DNA of 64,000 bases from CBDCYS01 sp965226245 (GTDB lineage: Bacteria > Acidobacteriota > Terriglobia > Bryobacterales > UBA6623). The position numbers and the translations under genes were made by a program. The notes under the pieces are model-generated. The model ran no database searches and had not been told where the DNA came from. It saw only the letters and a program-made list of their open reading frames with translations. Position 1 is the stretch's first letter. Each line of letters starts with the position of its first letter. Shown piece after piece: positions 24,858-33,967 of the stretch. Location of the stretch: NCBI GenBank assembly GCA_965226245.1, contig CBDDCL010000015.1, positions 2,914,001 to 2,978,000 of the forward strand, written 5' to 3'.

Positions 24858-26174
24858 CTATTTCTTGCGCAACAGAAGACCGACTTTGGGGGATTTCGCA
24901 ATACGCCCGCGATTCACGTAGACCTCGTGGTTTCTCTCAATCCGCGACGGTTGGTAGAGATAGTTCACCATCAGCCCGGCTGATTCCCTTAGACCCTTTC
25001 CCGAGGTGTCCGCCAGCCAGTTGATCCGCTCGACCGACGCGCCGTCTCCGAGATGAAACGCAGCAACCGGGTCGAGCGCACTAGCGCCTCTCCGTTCGTT
25101 GACCAGGTAATGGGCACAGAGTCTCAAAAGAGGCTCGCGAAGCTGATCGGCGGATTCGGAATTGGCCTGCCAATTCGGCTCGTCGAGCAGATCCCGGTTG
25201 AACGTTGCGTCGCTGGGCAGAATCGCCTCCGATTCTTCCGAGCTCAGACCCTCGAGCCAGCGAGAAAAGCCCGGGATCGGCGACAGCGTCACGAACGTCT
25301 TCAATCGCAGCTCCTCGTGGAGCAACTCGGCTACAACCTGCTTGATCAGGAAGTTGCCGAACGAAATGCCCCGCAGGCCCGCCAAACAGTTGCTAATCGA
25401 ATAGAAGACCGCCGTGTCGGTGCTTGCCGGGTCCAGAGTTGAGGCGCTCAGGTCCAGCAGCGGGCGCATCGAATCGGGAATTCCACGGGTCAGGGCGACT
25501 TCAACGAAGATCAGCGGATCGTCCAGCAGTGCTGGATGGAAAAAAGCAAAGCAGCGCCGGTCGCGGTCGAGCCTCCGACGCAAATCGTCCCAACCGTCAA
25601 TTTCATGAACTGCTTCATGTTCGATCACCTTCTCGAGGATGAAGGCCGGCGTCTGCCAATCGATTCTCTTCAACACCAGGAACCCGCGGTTGAACCAGGA
25701 AGTCAAAAGATGCCGAAGGACTGAATCTAGCGGCTTGAGCTCGGGATGGGCCGGCAGTAAATCAAGCAGATCCCGACGCATGTCGACGAGCGCTCCCGTC
25801 CCGCCCGGCGCCATATTGATTCGGCCGAACAACGCCCGTACTGGCGGCTCAGACGCCCGCCATAAAGCCAGCAGCGACTCGGAGCGAGGGTCTTGACTGT
25901 AAGTTTCAGCGGCCTCAACGATTTTTTCGAAGTCGGCCGGGTAGTTTTCCGCGAGCGCTTCGAAAAAATCGAGCCGATCCTCCGGATTCAACGCTCTGTA
26001 GCCATCCACTAGGTCGCGGGCGAGCGCTGTTCCGATCGCCTCGCCGCGTTGGGAGAGAAGGTCCTGGCACAGCTCTTCGAGTGAAGCGGCCTTAACTCGA
26101 CGCGTGAGGAGTTCCCGGCCCCGATCCGCAATCGAATTCAGGACGCGCCACATCAACGATGTTGCGCTTGCCAT
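24858..26174 (-). CDS. Malonyl-CoA decarboxylase
   Basis: The 438-residue protein matches the malonyl-CoA decarboxylase family along its length. An N-terminal helical domain (to about 170) includes RINMAPGGTGALVDMRRDLL, and a C-terminal GNAT-fold catalytic domain contains HPALLDDPLIFVEVALT, SISNCLAGLRGISFGNFLIK, FVTLSPIPGFSRWL and DPVAAFHLGDGASVERINWL. The last has HLGDGA where HLGNGA is usual. It converts malonyl-CoA to acetyl-CoA and CO2 in the cytoplasm, in malonate use or to limit malonyl-CoA. No malonyl-CoA synthetase or transporter is clearly linked, though an MFS carrier lies 600 bp upstream. Confidence 0.9.
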   Translation of the reverse strand: MASATSLMWRVLNSIADRGRELLTRRVKAASLEELCQDLLSQRGEAIGTALARDLVDGYRALNPEDRLDFFEALAENYPADFEKIVEAAETYSQDPRSESLLALWRASEPPVRALFGRINMAPGGTGALVDMRRDLLDLLPAHPELKPLDSVLRHLLTSWFNRGFLVLKRIDWQTPAFILEKVIEHEAVHEIDGWDDLRRRLDRDRRCFAFFHPALLDDPLIFVEVALTRGIPDSMRPLLDLSASTLDPASTDTAVFYSISNCLAGLRGISFGNFLIKQVVAELLHEELRLKTFVTLSPIPGFSRWLEGLSSEESEAILPSDATFNRDLLDEPNWQANSESADQLREPLLRLCAHYLVNERRGASALDPVAAFHLGDGASVERINWLADTSGKGLRESAGLMVNYLYQPSRIERNHEVYVNRGRIAKSPKVGLLLRKK

Positions 26175-26785
26175 GCTCTTATTGGCGAATCAGCTTGCTG
26201 AGAGTTGCACGCCGGATCCCGGTTTTGAAGTTGCGGCCCAATCTATCGATGATCCTCACGGGGCAGCGGCGCCCACGCTATCTTTGTGTCCAGCTATTCG
26301 CTCCCGACCAGTTCCGTCGCGATCAACCATGGGGGGGGCCGGGTGACCGGCATGGCTGATGGTGATATCGACCATCGACGCCCAGATTGTGACGCTACCG
26401 GATAACTGGTGGTACCAAGCGTTCCCACCATCTATCCGTCCATAGCCCTGCTAACCACCTGATCGGGCGCGATTTCGACCCGTTCGGCGACCGGCTGCGG
26501 GGCTCCGATGGCTGATTGCTGGATGCGAAGTTATGTCTCGACAGCTATCCGACGGCGTCGCCCTTCGTGGAATATGCTAGCGTGGACTGTCGGCAAATGG
26601 GGGGCCGCCCGCGCATGAAGGGCACTGTTCGCCGGCCATGATATGGGCAAAGGAACCTTAATTCCGGCAGGTTGCGAATCATCGATGGACGAGCCGCCTT
26701 CGGCGGCTGGGACAAGCAAGATTGCTTGTCGCTACTGATGCGCAGGCGCTATTGAGTGTTGCGTAGCGGCTAATGCGGCGGGTTG
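26175..26785. other. Intergenic, no gene; short hairpins
   Basis: No credible gene is seen. The right part holds AGCCGCCTTCGGCGGCT (26691-26707) and GACAAGC-AAGATT-GCTTGTC (26711-26730), a hairpin pair like other palindromic repeats in this window. CTACCGGATAACTGGTGGTA near 26395 resembles sequence just upstream of the second kinase gene at 15200-15225. Confidence 0.5.
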
Positions 26786-28051
26786 TTAAGTCGAGTCCTT
26801 CTCCCCCGGCTTCTGGCGCGGCAGCAGGCCGATCGCGACGGCCCCGAGCATGGCCATTGCGAAGACGGCCCACAGGGCGGAGCCATACCCGGCCCACAGC
26901 GTTCTCAAATAAGCGACTGCCGGGGGGAACCAGAACTGCGTGATCGTGTCGCTGGGGAGGATGGCCGACATGGCCCGCGGAAGCGTCGCCAGGCCGAACT
27001 GGTCCGCCGCCATCAGCGGGATGAGCATGTAGTCGGCGCCCATCGCCAGGCCAAACACCAAGGCGAAAACGTAGACCATCCCGGTCTGGCCGGGCCGCAC
27101 CAGGAACAGCGCCGGGATCGCCGCGGCAACAATCACGTACGTTGTCAGCATCACGAATTTGCGCGGCAGCTTGTCGGAGAGGTACCCGGCGAGCAACCGC
27201 CCAATAATGCTCGACAGCAGGATCCACCCCTGCGCCGTGCTCCAAATCGCGTCCCTTGCCGCCTGGTCGGTGAAGCCTTGTTCTTCAAAGATAAACTTCA
27301 TCAAGAAGTTCACCGCCGCGATCGAGCCGATCGAAGCCGCGCTGCCCGCCAGCAGCAACCAAAATGCCGGCCGGCCCATCAGAAAATCGAATCCCTTGGC
27401 CGTTTCCGGGGGTTTGACATCGAGCGGTTCATCGGCCTTTTCCTTGCCGTCCGGCAATTGACCGATCTCTTGTGGCTTGTCCTTGATCACGAAAAGCGCC
27501 AGCGGCCAGGCGAGCAACAGCATAAAACCCATGATTCGCAGGGCTTCGGTGTATTCCATCTGCGAGGAGAGCCAGGGACCGATTTTCGTTCCCGCCCAGC
27601 CAACCACGGCGACCCCCACGTAGGTAGCACCCATCGCCATGCCGCGCTTCTCTTTGTACCAATTGGAAATGATGATCTGGTGCGGTATGGGCCCGGAAAG
27701 AAAATACCCGATCATGTAGAGAACCCAGGCCCCGCGGTACTCCCAGGTCGAGTTCCCGAGGACCCCGAGGACCGCAAACCATTCGAACGCCAGGAACGTC
27801 ATGCCGGTCCCGATCAGAATCAGCTTGCGAGGACTGACCCGAGGAACGATCACGGGCCCGACCCAAATCATCAACAGGACAGCGACCGCCGCCCCCAGGG
27901 TCACGAACTCTTGGGTCCAGCCGTGGTCATCCCGGAAGCGGTCAAAGAAGAACGAGATGTTGTAGTAAGGGAAGCCGGTGGAGAGGCCGAAAGTGAAGAA
28001 GCAGGCGGCGATAATCCAGGGGCCGCGGAAGGGCTTCTGAGCGGAATCCAT
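26786..28051 (-). CDS. MFS transporter (oxalate/formate antiporter-like)
   Basis: From the ATG at 28051 (421 aa, with GAGG upstream) twelve hydrophobic segments are visible in two groups of six around a charged central loop (KDKPQEIGQLPDGKEKADEP, near residue 200). The N-terminal half has GFPYYNISFFFDRFRDDHGW and a motif-A-like loop PRVSPRKLILIG. The layout is that of monocarboxylate/oxalate-formate MFS carriers in the inner membrane. The open frame extends to 28153, but that part is non-hydrophobic and lies over a repeat. The substrate is not shown; an organic acid is likely from the family. Confidence 0.8.
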   Translation of the reverse strand: MDSAQKPFRGPWIIAACFFTFGLSTGFPYYNISFFFDRFRDDHGWTQEFVTLGAAVAVLLMIWVGPVIVPRVSPRKLILIGTGMTFLAFEWFAVLGVLGNSTWEYRGAWVLYMIGYFLSGPIPHQIIISNWYKEKRGMAMGATYVGVAVVGWAGTKIGPWLSSQMEYTEALRIMGFMLLLAWPLALFVIKDKPQEIGQLPDGKEKADEPLDVKPPETAKGFDFLMGRPAFWLLLAGSAASIGSIAAVNFLMKFIFEEQGFTDQAARDAIWSTAQGWILLSSIIGRLLAGYLSDKLPRKFVMLTTYVIVAAAIPALFLVRPGQTGMVYVFALVFGLAMGADYMLIPLMAADQFGLATLPRAMSAILPSDTITQFWFPPAVAYLRTLWAGYGSALWAVFAMAMLGAVAIGLLPRQKPGEKDST

Positions 28052-28130
28052 ATAAGGTTGCCTCGATTGGGACTCACAGTGTACACAATTCGTTCCACGC
28101 CCGCTGCAACTGCTCCCGTAGCGCGTGGCT

Positions 28131-28210
28131 CGGAGAGACCCGCGGCCTTTCACGGATCTTCACCCCGGCCGTGCACGGGGAGAAAGGCCGCGGGTCTCTC
28201 CGAGACCCGC
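28131..28210. repeat. Palindromic repeat upstream of the MFS gene
   Basis: Arms CGGAGAGACCCGCGGCCTTT (28131-28150) and its exact complement (28183-28202) flank a 32-nt loop. The right arm overlaps the hairpin GCGGGTCTC-TCC-GAGACCCGC (28190-28210), which recurs identically at 28936-28956. Confidence 0.75.
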
Positions 28211-28533
28211 GCCTAGAGTTTCTACATTCTGAAGATGAATTGGACAGGCATCTCTGCCCGCCACGGCGTTGGCGTCAAACCGAGCCGCGCGCGTCAGCAA
28301 GCGGTTGCAAGCGGTTGCGGGACAGACCAGCGGCAACCGCTTGCTGACGCGCGCGGCTCCTGACCCTGCAGCGGCAGGCCGGGATGTCAGTGGCCACGGC
28401 CTGGCGAAGTGATGGAAACAAAGAGGTTGCCGGTCGAGGTATAAATTTTCTTTACAAAATGTCCGGAAATGGCAGAGAATGGCAGAATATGGCAGGATCT
28501 GGGCCATTTTCGACGCCTCGTCATGGTGTCAAC

Positions 28534-28960
28534 CGATAATGTTTTTGTTTTCAGTGACTGGGGTTGCAGGCGGCGGCGGGACCGTGGCAGGTTCCCTAGC
28601 AAAGCGACAGGTTTTCTTGCGGATTTGAGGTATTCTTGTCGCTCGCCAAGGCGGGCGGATTGGCGGCAACTCGGATGGACGGCCACTGCCACGCAAGACT
28701 ATCCCAGTAAGACCATGCCACTAAGACCATGCCACTAAGACATGTCGCCAGGAATGGCGACACGGCACGTCTGGAGACGTGCGCCACATCGGCTTGTCGC
28801 CAGCTTGCTTGTTTCCAGCTTTGCCTCGCGGGCTGGTCCGCTACTGGATACCGTTCTCATTGTAGCAGGCGGGGTCCGGTTTGTTGGCTCGCAAGGCGGG
28901 GCGAGTGGGGTCTAAGTGCTTGAAGAAACAGGGCCGCGGGTCTCTCCGAGACCCGCGCTA
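28534..28960. repeat. Intergenic region with dispersed hairpin repeat (copy 2)
   Basis: No gene is recognised from 28211 to 29044. The stretch shares order and motifs with 11920-12280: GTTTTTGTTTTCA, TGTCGCCA-GGAA-TGGCGACA (28743-28762), GGCACGTCTGGAGACG and TAAGTGCTTGAAG. ACCATGCCACTAAG is repeated twice in tandem before the hairpin. The perfect hairpin at 28936-28956 follows. Confidence 0.65.
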
Positions 28961-29044
28961 CGGGCTGGCACGAACGGATTCCGGCCGTTGTGTTCCAATC
29001 CTCTCCGCGCTACACTTGGAACCACTCCGATCGATGGGGCGGTA

Positions 29045-32000
29045 ATGCCATATTCCAGCTTGATAAAGGTCATGGTTGTCTTGGTGCTGGTCGTGACCGG
29101 CATCGTGTTTATCGGCAACGAGCGGCGGTCTCAGGCGCATCCGGCCGTTGCTCCCATACTCGCGCCGGAGCGGGCGCAATTCTGCGTTTTGATGGGCGTG
29201 AACGATGCCGAGCCGACGGTATGGGATGGTTCTGTCCGTGCGAACGGCGCTCGTATTACCTCCCTGGATGCCTGGCGCCTTGACGAGAGCGACCGCCTGG
29301 AAACAGATAGCTGGCAGCTCTCCACGCGCAAGGTGAATCTGACCCGCGGTTCTCAAAATTCACCGGAGCGGCACGCGGTATTGCCCAACGGGTTCTACCT
29401 GACCGCTAACATATCGGCGAGCGAGGCCGGCTTCAGCGTCGAGACGGAGCAAGGTGATTTCTCTTTCACGGCCAAAGCGGCTCCCTTTGGCAAAACGCTT
29501 CGTCTGCTGGACGGCCGGGTCACGGTGGAAAGAGTGCCTCTGACGGAGCCTCTTTCCAGCTCGATCGAGGAGCAAGACTTTCCGGCGCTGGCGGAGTCGG
29601 CCGACAAGATCTATCTCAGCTACGTTGAGTTCAGGCACGGCGACCGCTCGAAGGTCTGGCCGCGGCAGTTGATGCAAAAGCCGGCTTCCTTCGCGGCGCT
29701 CGAGCGGCCGGCCGGCGGCGACCAGGTGATGCTGATGGAATACACGAAGTCCACGAAGACTTGGACCTCGGCTCGTGCGGTTTCGGCGCGCGGACAAGAT
29801 GTTTACCGCACCGCTGTTGCGGTTGACGGCGGCGGGCGGGTTTGGGTCTTCTGGTCGGCGCAGTTGCATGGCAATAACTTTGAACTGTTTGCGCGCTACC
29901 GCGAAGCACGAAAGTGGTCGGACGAGATGCGGTTGACCGAGAATCCGGGACCCGACCTCTACCCCGTCGCGGTCACCGACTCGGAAGGCGGGGTCTGGGT
30001 GGCTTGGCAGAGCTACCGGGACGCTTTCCATATCTACGTGCGGCGTCAGCAGGGAGATGAGTTTTCACCCGAGCAGCGGGTGTCGATTTCCAATGCGAAC
30101 GATTGGTCGCCGGAGATTGCGGCGGGGCAAGACGGCTGGGTGGCGGTTGCCTGGGACACCTATGACAAGGGCGATTACGACGTTTATCTGCGGCGTCTGC
30201 GCTGGGACGGCTCAATCGGCTCCGGCAAGGTGATTCCGGTTGCCGCCAGCCAGAAGTTCGAAGTCCGGCCCAGTATTGCTTTCGACTCGCAGAACCGCAT
30301 TTGGGCGGCTTATGAAGAAGGATACGCCGGCTGGGGCAAAGACTTCGGCGCCTATGAGACGACGGGTACGGGGCTCTATCAGGGACACACGGTTCGAGTG
30401 AAGGTTCTCGAAGGCGGCAAATACTGGAAGACCGCCGACCCCCTCGAGCCTCTGTTGAAGCGCCACGCGGAATCGCATCCGTGGAACAAGAATCCGGGCC
30501 GGCCGGACTGGGACAAGATTCCTTTTGTGCCGCAACCGGACCCGCGGCTCGGCACAAACCGGCCGTTGGGAATCACCGGCTATCCGAGGGTCTACCAGGC
30601 GGTGAGCCATCCCCGGATCGGCGTGACACGGCAGGGAACGATCGCGCTGGCTTACCGCAACGTGGCCGGGAATGTCTGGGGTCCGTTGGGAACGACCTGG
30701 TTTGAAAACGTGGCGTTTTACGACGGCGAGAGCTGGACGGGGCCGGTGTTCGTCCCGCATTCGGACGGAATCTTGGATCAGCGGCCGTTCTTCGCGGCGA
30801 TCGATGATTCGACGCTGCTGATGGTGGGCGTGACTGACTATCGTTTTGTTCACAGCGGCACTGGCGGGAGTGAACTGCGCGCCCGGGGCGCGAATCCGCG
30901 GGGAGCGTTGTCGCCCAAGTACAACTACGATGTGATGTCTTACGAGTTGCCGCTGCCGCCCCCCGTCGGGAACGCCGAACTGAGCCCGATTGAGCCGGAG
31001 AGGCCGGCGCGGCGAATGGAAGACGTCAGGCCGGAGCAACGGCAGGTGGATCGCTTGCGGCGGCGCCGCATCACGCTGAAGACCGAGCGGGGCGAGGAGA
31101 AGTTAAGTCTGCTGCGGGGCGAGTTTCACCGCCACACGGCGGTCAGCTGGGATGGCGCCAACGACGGGGATCTGATCGACGCTTGGCGCTACATGATGGA
31201 CGCCGCCTATATGGATTGGTTTGGCTGTTGCGACCATGACAACGGAAACGGCCGCGAGTACACCTGGTGGCTGACGCAAAAAATGACGGATGCCTTCAAC
31301 ATCGAGGGCAAGTTCGTTTCTACCTTTAGCCATGAGCGCAGCGTGCGGTATCCCGAGGGTCACCGCAACGTGATCATGTCCCAGCGTGGCGTGCGTCCGC
31401 TGCCGAGGCTGCCGCGGACGGCCGACGATTCCCCGTCCCGTCCCGCACCCGATACGCAAATGCTTTACGAGTATCTGCGCTATTTTGACGGCATCGCGGC
31501 GGTTCATACCTCGGGGACCAACATGGGGACGGACTGGCGCGACAATGATCCGGTTGTTGAGCCGGTGGTGGAGATCTATCAGGGAGACCGCCAGAATTAC
31601 GAGATTCCGGGAGGCCCGCGCTCGAACACGGAGGACGATTCAATCGGCGGATGGCGGCCTTTGGGATTCGTTTCCCATGCGCTGGCGAGAGGCTACCGGC
31701 TGGGCTTTCAGGCTTCGAGCGATCATGTTTCGACACACATGTCTTATTGCAACTTATGGGTGACGGAACCCACTCGAGACGGCGTGCTCGAGGCGTTCAA
31801 GAAGCGCCGGATTTATGGCGCGACGGACAACATCCTCGCGGACGTCCGCTGCGGGGGCCACTTCATGGGTGAGGAGTTCTCCTTGGCCGAAACTCCCCAA
31901 ATCGACGTTGAATTGGTTGGTATGGCGCCGTTTGCGAAAGTCCAGATCATCAAGGACGGGGCTTATGCCTACTCGGTGGAGCCCGGCACTCGCGAAGTAT

Positions 32001-32119
32001 CTTTTTCCTGGCGGGACAACGCGGCCGAGAAGGGTAAGACGTCGTATTATTACGTCCGGGGCGAGCAGACGGACGGTGAAATCGTTTGGGTCAGCCCGAT
32101 GTGGATCACGCTGGAGTAA
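29045..32119 (+). CDS. Exported multi-domain protein with C-terminal PHP-like domain
   Basis: The ATG at 29045 behind a GGGGCGG site gives 1024 residues. A membrane anchor or uncleaved signal (VMVVLVLVVTGIVFIGN, 9-25) leads to a long beta-rich region with repeated sialidase/BNR-like units (VWVFWSAQ, VWVAWQSYRD, VAVAWDTYDKGDYDVYLRR). From about residue 690 a PHP-like domain follows: GEFHRHTAVSWDG, WFGCCDHDNGNGREY, STFSHERSVRYPEGH, AAVHTSGTNMGTDW and SSDHVSTH provide the His/Asp ligands of a trinuclear metal site. A hydrolase acting outside the cytoplasm is likely. It shares the PHP theme with 22801-24396. No operon partner is seen. Confidence 0.75.
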   Translation: MPYSSLIKVMVVLVLVVTGIVFIGNERRSQAHPAVAPILAPERAQFCVLMGVNDAEPTVWDGSVRANGARITSLDAWRLDESDRLETDSWQLSTRKVNLTRGSQNSPERHAVLPNGFYLTANISASEAGFSVETEQGDFSFTAKAAPFGKTLRLLDGRVTVERVPLTEPLSSSIEEQDFPALAESADKIYLSYVEFRHGDRSKVWPRQLMQKPASFAALERPAGGDQVMLMEYTKSTKTWTSARAVSARGQDVYRTAVAVDGGGRVWVFWSAQLHGNNFELFARYREARKWSDEMRLTENPGPDLYPVAVTDSEGGVWVAWQSYRDAFHIYVRRQQGDEFSPEQRVSISNANDWSPEIAAGQDGWVAVAWDTYDKGDYDVYLRRLRWDGSIGSGKVIPVAASQKFEVRPSIAFDSQNRIWAAYEEGYAGWGKDFGAYETTGTGLYQGHTVRVKVLEGGKYWKTADPLEPLLKRHAESHPWNKNPGRPDWDKIPFVPQPDPRLGTNRPLGITGYPRVYQAVSHPRIGVTRQGTIALAYRNVAGNVWGPLGTTWFENVAFYDGESWTGPVFVPHSDGILDQRPFFAAIDDSTLLMVGVTDYRFVHSGTGGSELRARGANPRGALSPKYNYDVMSYELPLPPPVGNAELSPIEPERPARRMEDVRPEQRQVDRLRRRRITLKTERGEEKLSLLRGEFHRHTAVSWDGANDGDLIDAWRYMMDAAYMDWFGCCDHDNGNGREYTWWLTQKMTDAFNIEGKFVSTFSHERSVRYPEGHRNVIMSQRGVRPLPRLPRTADDSPSRPAPDTQMLYEYLRYFDGIAAVHTSGTNMGTDWRDNDPVVEPVVEIYQGDRQNYEIPGGPRSNTEDDSIGGWRPLGFVSHALARGYRLGFQASSDHVSTHMSYCNLWVTEPTRDGVLEAFKKRRIYGATDNILADVRCGGHFMGEEFSLAETPQIDVELVGMAPFAKVQIIKDGAYAYSVEPGTREVSFSWRDNAAEKGKTSYYYVRGEQTDGEIVWVSPMWITLE

Positions 32120-32594
32120 CAAACGATTCCGGGGAGTAGTGCCTCACTAGTCGAATCGTTTGCGTTTGCCACGGAAGATTTCAGACGGCCGGACAGAGGC
32201 GCGGACGGGAGTCCGCGCTACGTCGGCCCGGAGGCCGACGCTGCCCGCCAGGAGGCGCGCGCCACCCCGGGGCGGTTCGTCCCCCCTGTCTGCAGAATGT
32301 AGAAACTCCAGGGCGCGGACGGGAGTCCGCGCTCCTTCGCGATCGCGTCTCCGTCAAGCCTGTGGCGCCTCTCTCGTGGCCGCTCGTCCGCGCTACCTGG
32401 AACAGAGCCGCGCCCGCAAGGGTGCGGTCGAGAGTGGGGGGAGCGTCGGCCATCCCATTGGGCCTCGGTCACTTCGAGACTCGACCGCACCCTTGCGGGC
32501 GCGGCTCTGTTCACGAAAGCTCGCCTTCCCTTTCTTGCGGGAAGCGCTCTGTCGCGCCGCCATTTCCGCGAACAAAATCCTCAGAATCGCCGGG
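32120..32594. repeat. Intergenic palindromic repeat cluster
   Basis: No gene. Two identical hairpins GCGCGGAC-GGGA-GTCCGCGC lie at 32199-32218 and 32313-32332. A perfect 32-bp inverted repeat (32401-32432 with 32480-32511, starting AACAGAGCCGCGCCCGCAAG) surrounds a 47-nt loop. A copy of one arm with two mismatches is at 56005-56036. The cluster lies between the stop codons of the converging PHP-like and radical SAM genes and could act as a bidirectional terminator. Confidence 0.75.
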
Positions 32595-33746
32595 CTAGAA
32601 TCTAGACGCGGTTGACCGTCCCCCAACCGCGGCTTTCACGGCTATCTTCGTCACTGTCGGGAGGCTATAAATCGCCGACGAATAGTGCCCGCATTCGTGG
32701 GTGCAGAAACATCCGTTGGCGGCCTCACGGGCCACTTCTTTGGCGCGGTTGTTGAACCAGAGCTTGCCGAAATCGTAGCCGGCGTCTCGGAGATTGCCGA
32801 GGCTGCTGTTCTTGATTTCGCATTCGACTACGTCGCCGTTGCTGTAGATCACACAGGCCAAGCGGCCGGCAACGCAGGAAAACTGGGCTTTCTGCTCGGC
32901 TAGCGTGCGGTCAACGGTGCGGCGGACATGCTGATCCAACAGATGGTTGGCCGACCCAAAGGCTGAGGGTCCGCTGGGCTGCAGGCGGCCGGATCGGTAA
33001 TCGTCTTCGAGGCGCGCGGCTAATTTCTCGTAGACCTTGCGGTCGACGTCGGTCTGAGAGGGGTCCAGCGGGTTGCCGCGGCAATAGTTGAACGATACGC
33101 CGTCGGGCTGGAAGCGCCGCTTCAGTTCCTCGTAGATGCCGAAAATGTCGTCCTGGTTTTCCTTCATCACGGTCGTGAGCGTGTGGAGGATCAGGCTGGG
33201 AAAGCGCTTGCGAAAAGGCTGCACGGCGTCGAGGGTTTCGAGCATGCGGCGGTAAGCGTTCTTCTTGCCGCGAATGTAGTCGTGCTTTGCCTCGTCGGTG
33301 TGATCGACGCTGAGGTTGAGATGAAAGCGCATCGCGGGCGCTTGGGTAAGGGTTTTCTGCAGGGTTTCGACGACGCGCTCGGTGTGCTGTCCGTTGGTCG
33401 GGACGTAGACGTTGGCGACGTTGTTGGTCCGCGCGGCAGCGAGAAGGATGTCGGCCAGGTCGGCGCGCAAGAAGGGTTCTCCTCCGCCGATGAACAAGTT
33501 GTAGATCTCGCCCATCGAGGCAAAGGTTTTCTCGAACTCGTCAAGCCGGAAGTCACGATTTGGTTTGGGGTTCAGCTCGTCCCAGTAGTAGCAGTGGATG
33601 CATTTTTCGTCGCAGCGGGTGGTGACGTAGAGAGTCACGAAAGGCGGCGTGACGCGGCGGCCGAAGGCGGTCTTCCACTTGGTCCTCACCAAATGAGAGA
33701 GGAAAGGCCTGGGCTTCGTGGTCGGACTGGATTTCGAACCTGCCAT
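32595..33746 (-). CDS. Radical SAM protein with C-terminal Cys cluster
   Basis: The 383-residue protein carries the radical SAM motif C-x3-C-x2-C in TTRCDEKCIHCYYW (about 43-56), then the GGGEPFLR glycine motif and TNGQHTERV for SAM binding. The C-terminal third has CVAGRLACVIYSNGDVVECE and GCFCTHECGHYSS, Cys groups of SPASM/twitch type that could hold an auxiliary Fe-S cluster. Such enzymes modify peptides, nucleosides or lipids, or act in cofactor synthesis; the substrate is unknown. No precursor peptide gene is visible nearby. It was probably once adjacent to mobA, because mobA 3' sequence is duplicated 100 bp upstream of its start. Confidence 0.85.
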   Translation of the reverse strand: MAGSKSSPTTKPRPFLSHLVRTKWKTAFGRRVTPPFVTLYVTTRCDEKCIHCYYWDELNPKPNRDFRLDEFEKTFASMGEIYNLFIGGGEPFLRADLADILLAAARTNNVANVYVPTNGQHTERVVETLQKTLTQAPAMRFHLNLSVDHTDEAKHDYIRGKKNAYRRMLETLDAVQPFRKRFPSLILHTLTTVMKENQDDIFGIYEELKRRFQPDGVSFNYCRGNPLDPSQTDVDRKVYEKLAARLEDDYRSGRLQPSGPSAFGSANHLLDQHVRRTVDRTLAEQKAQFSCVAGRLACVIYSNGDVVECEIKNSSLGNLRDAGYDFGKLWFNNRAKEVAREAANGCFCTHECGHYSSAIYSLPTVTKIAVKAAVGGRSTASRF

Positions 33747-33756
33747 GCGGTTTGGA

Positions 33757-33895
33757 GTAGTGCGCCTTTCAACAGCATAGCCCGGAAGGAAGGCAAATCA
33801 AAAGGCAAAAGTTAAAAGGTGGAAGGCGAACGGGAAGCGCTTAGGAATCAGACAGCAGTGCCCTTCCGAGGCTCATGTTCGGTGAACTGTCTCGA
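33757..33895. repeat. Long direct repeat, left copy flanking the MBL/nuclease island
   Basis: This stretch aligns with 40483-40620. Shared blocks include CTTTCAACAGCATAGCCCGG, AAAGGTGGAAGGCGAACG (one base different), AAGCGCTT and CGAGGCTCATGT. In the right copy the last block covers the 3' end of mobA, so this left copy carries a degraded piece of mobA. It is best explained as a duplicated target flanking inserted DNA. Confidence 0.72.
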
Positions 33896-33967
33896 TTGTC
33901 CTCAGCGCAATGCCTATCAAGCCTTCCAAAGCAAGTCGAGTGTCTTTGTCTCTTCGAAACATTCCGA

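Noticed and set aside
28131..28960. CRISPR array from the repeated GC-rich units
   Set aside because: Units are palindromes at irregular spacing without uniform spacers, and no cas genes are present.
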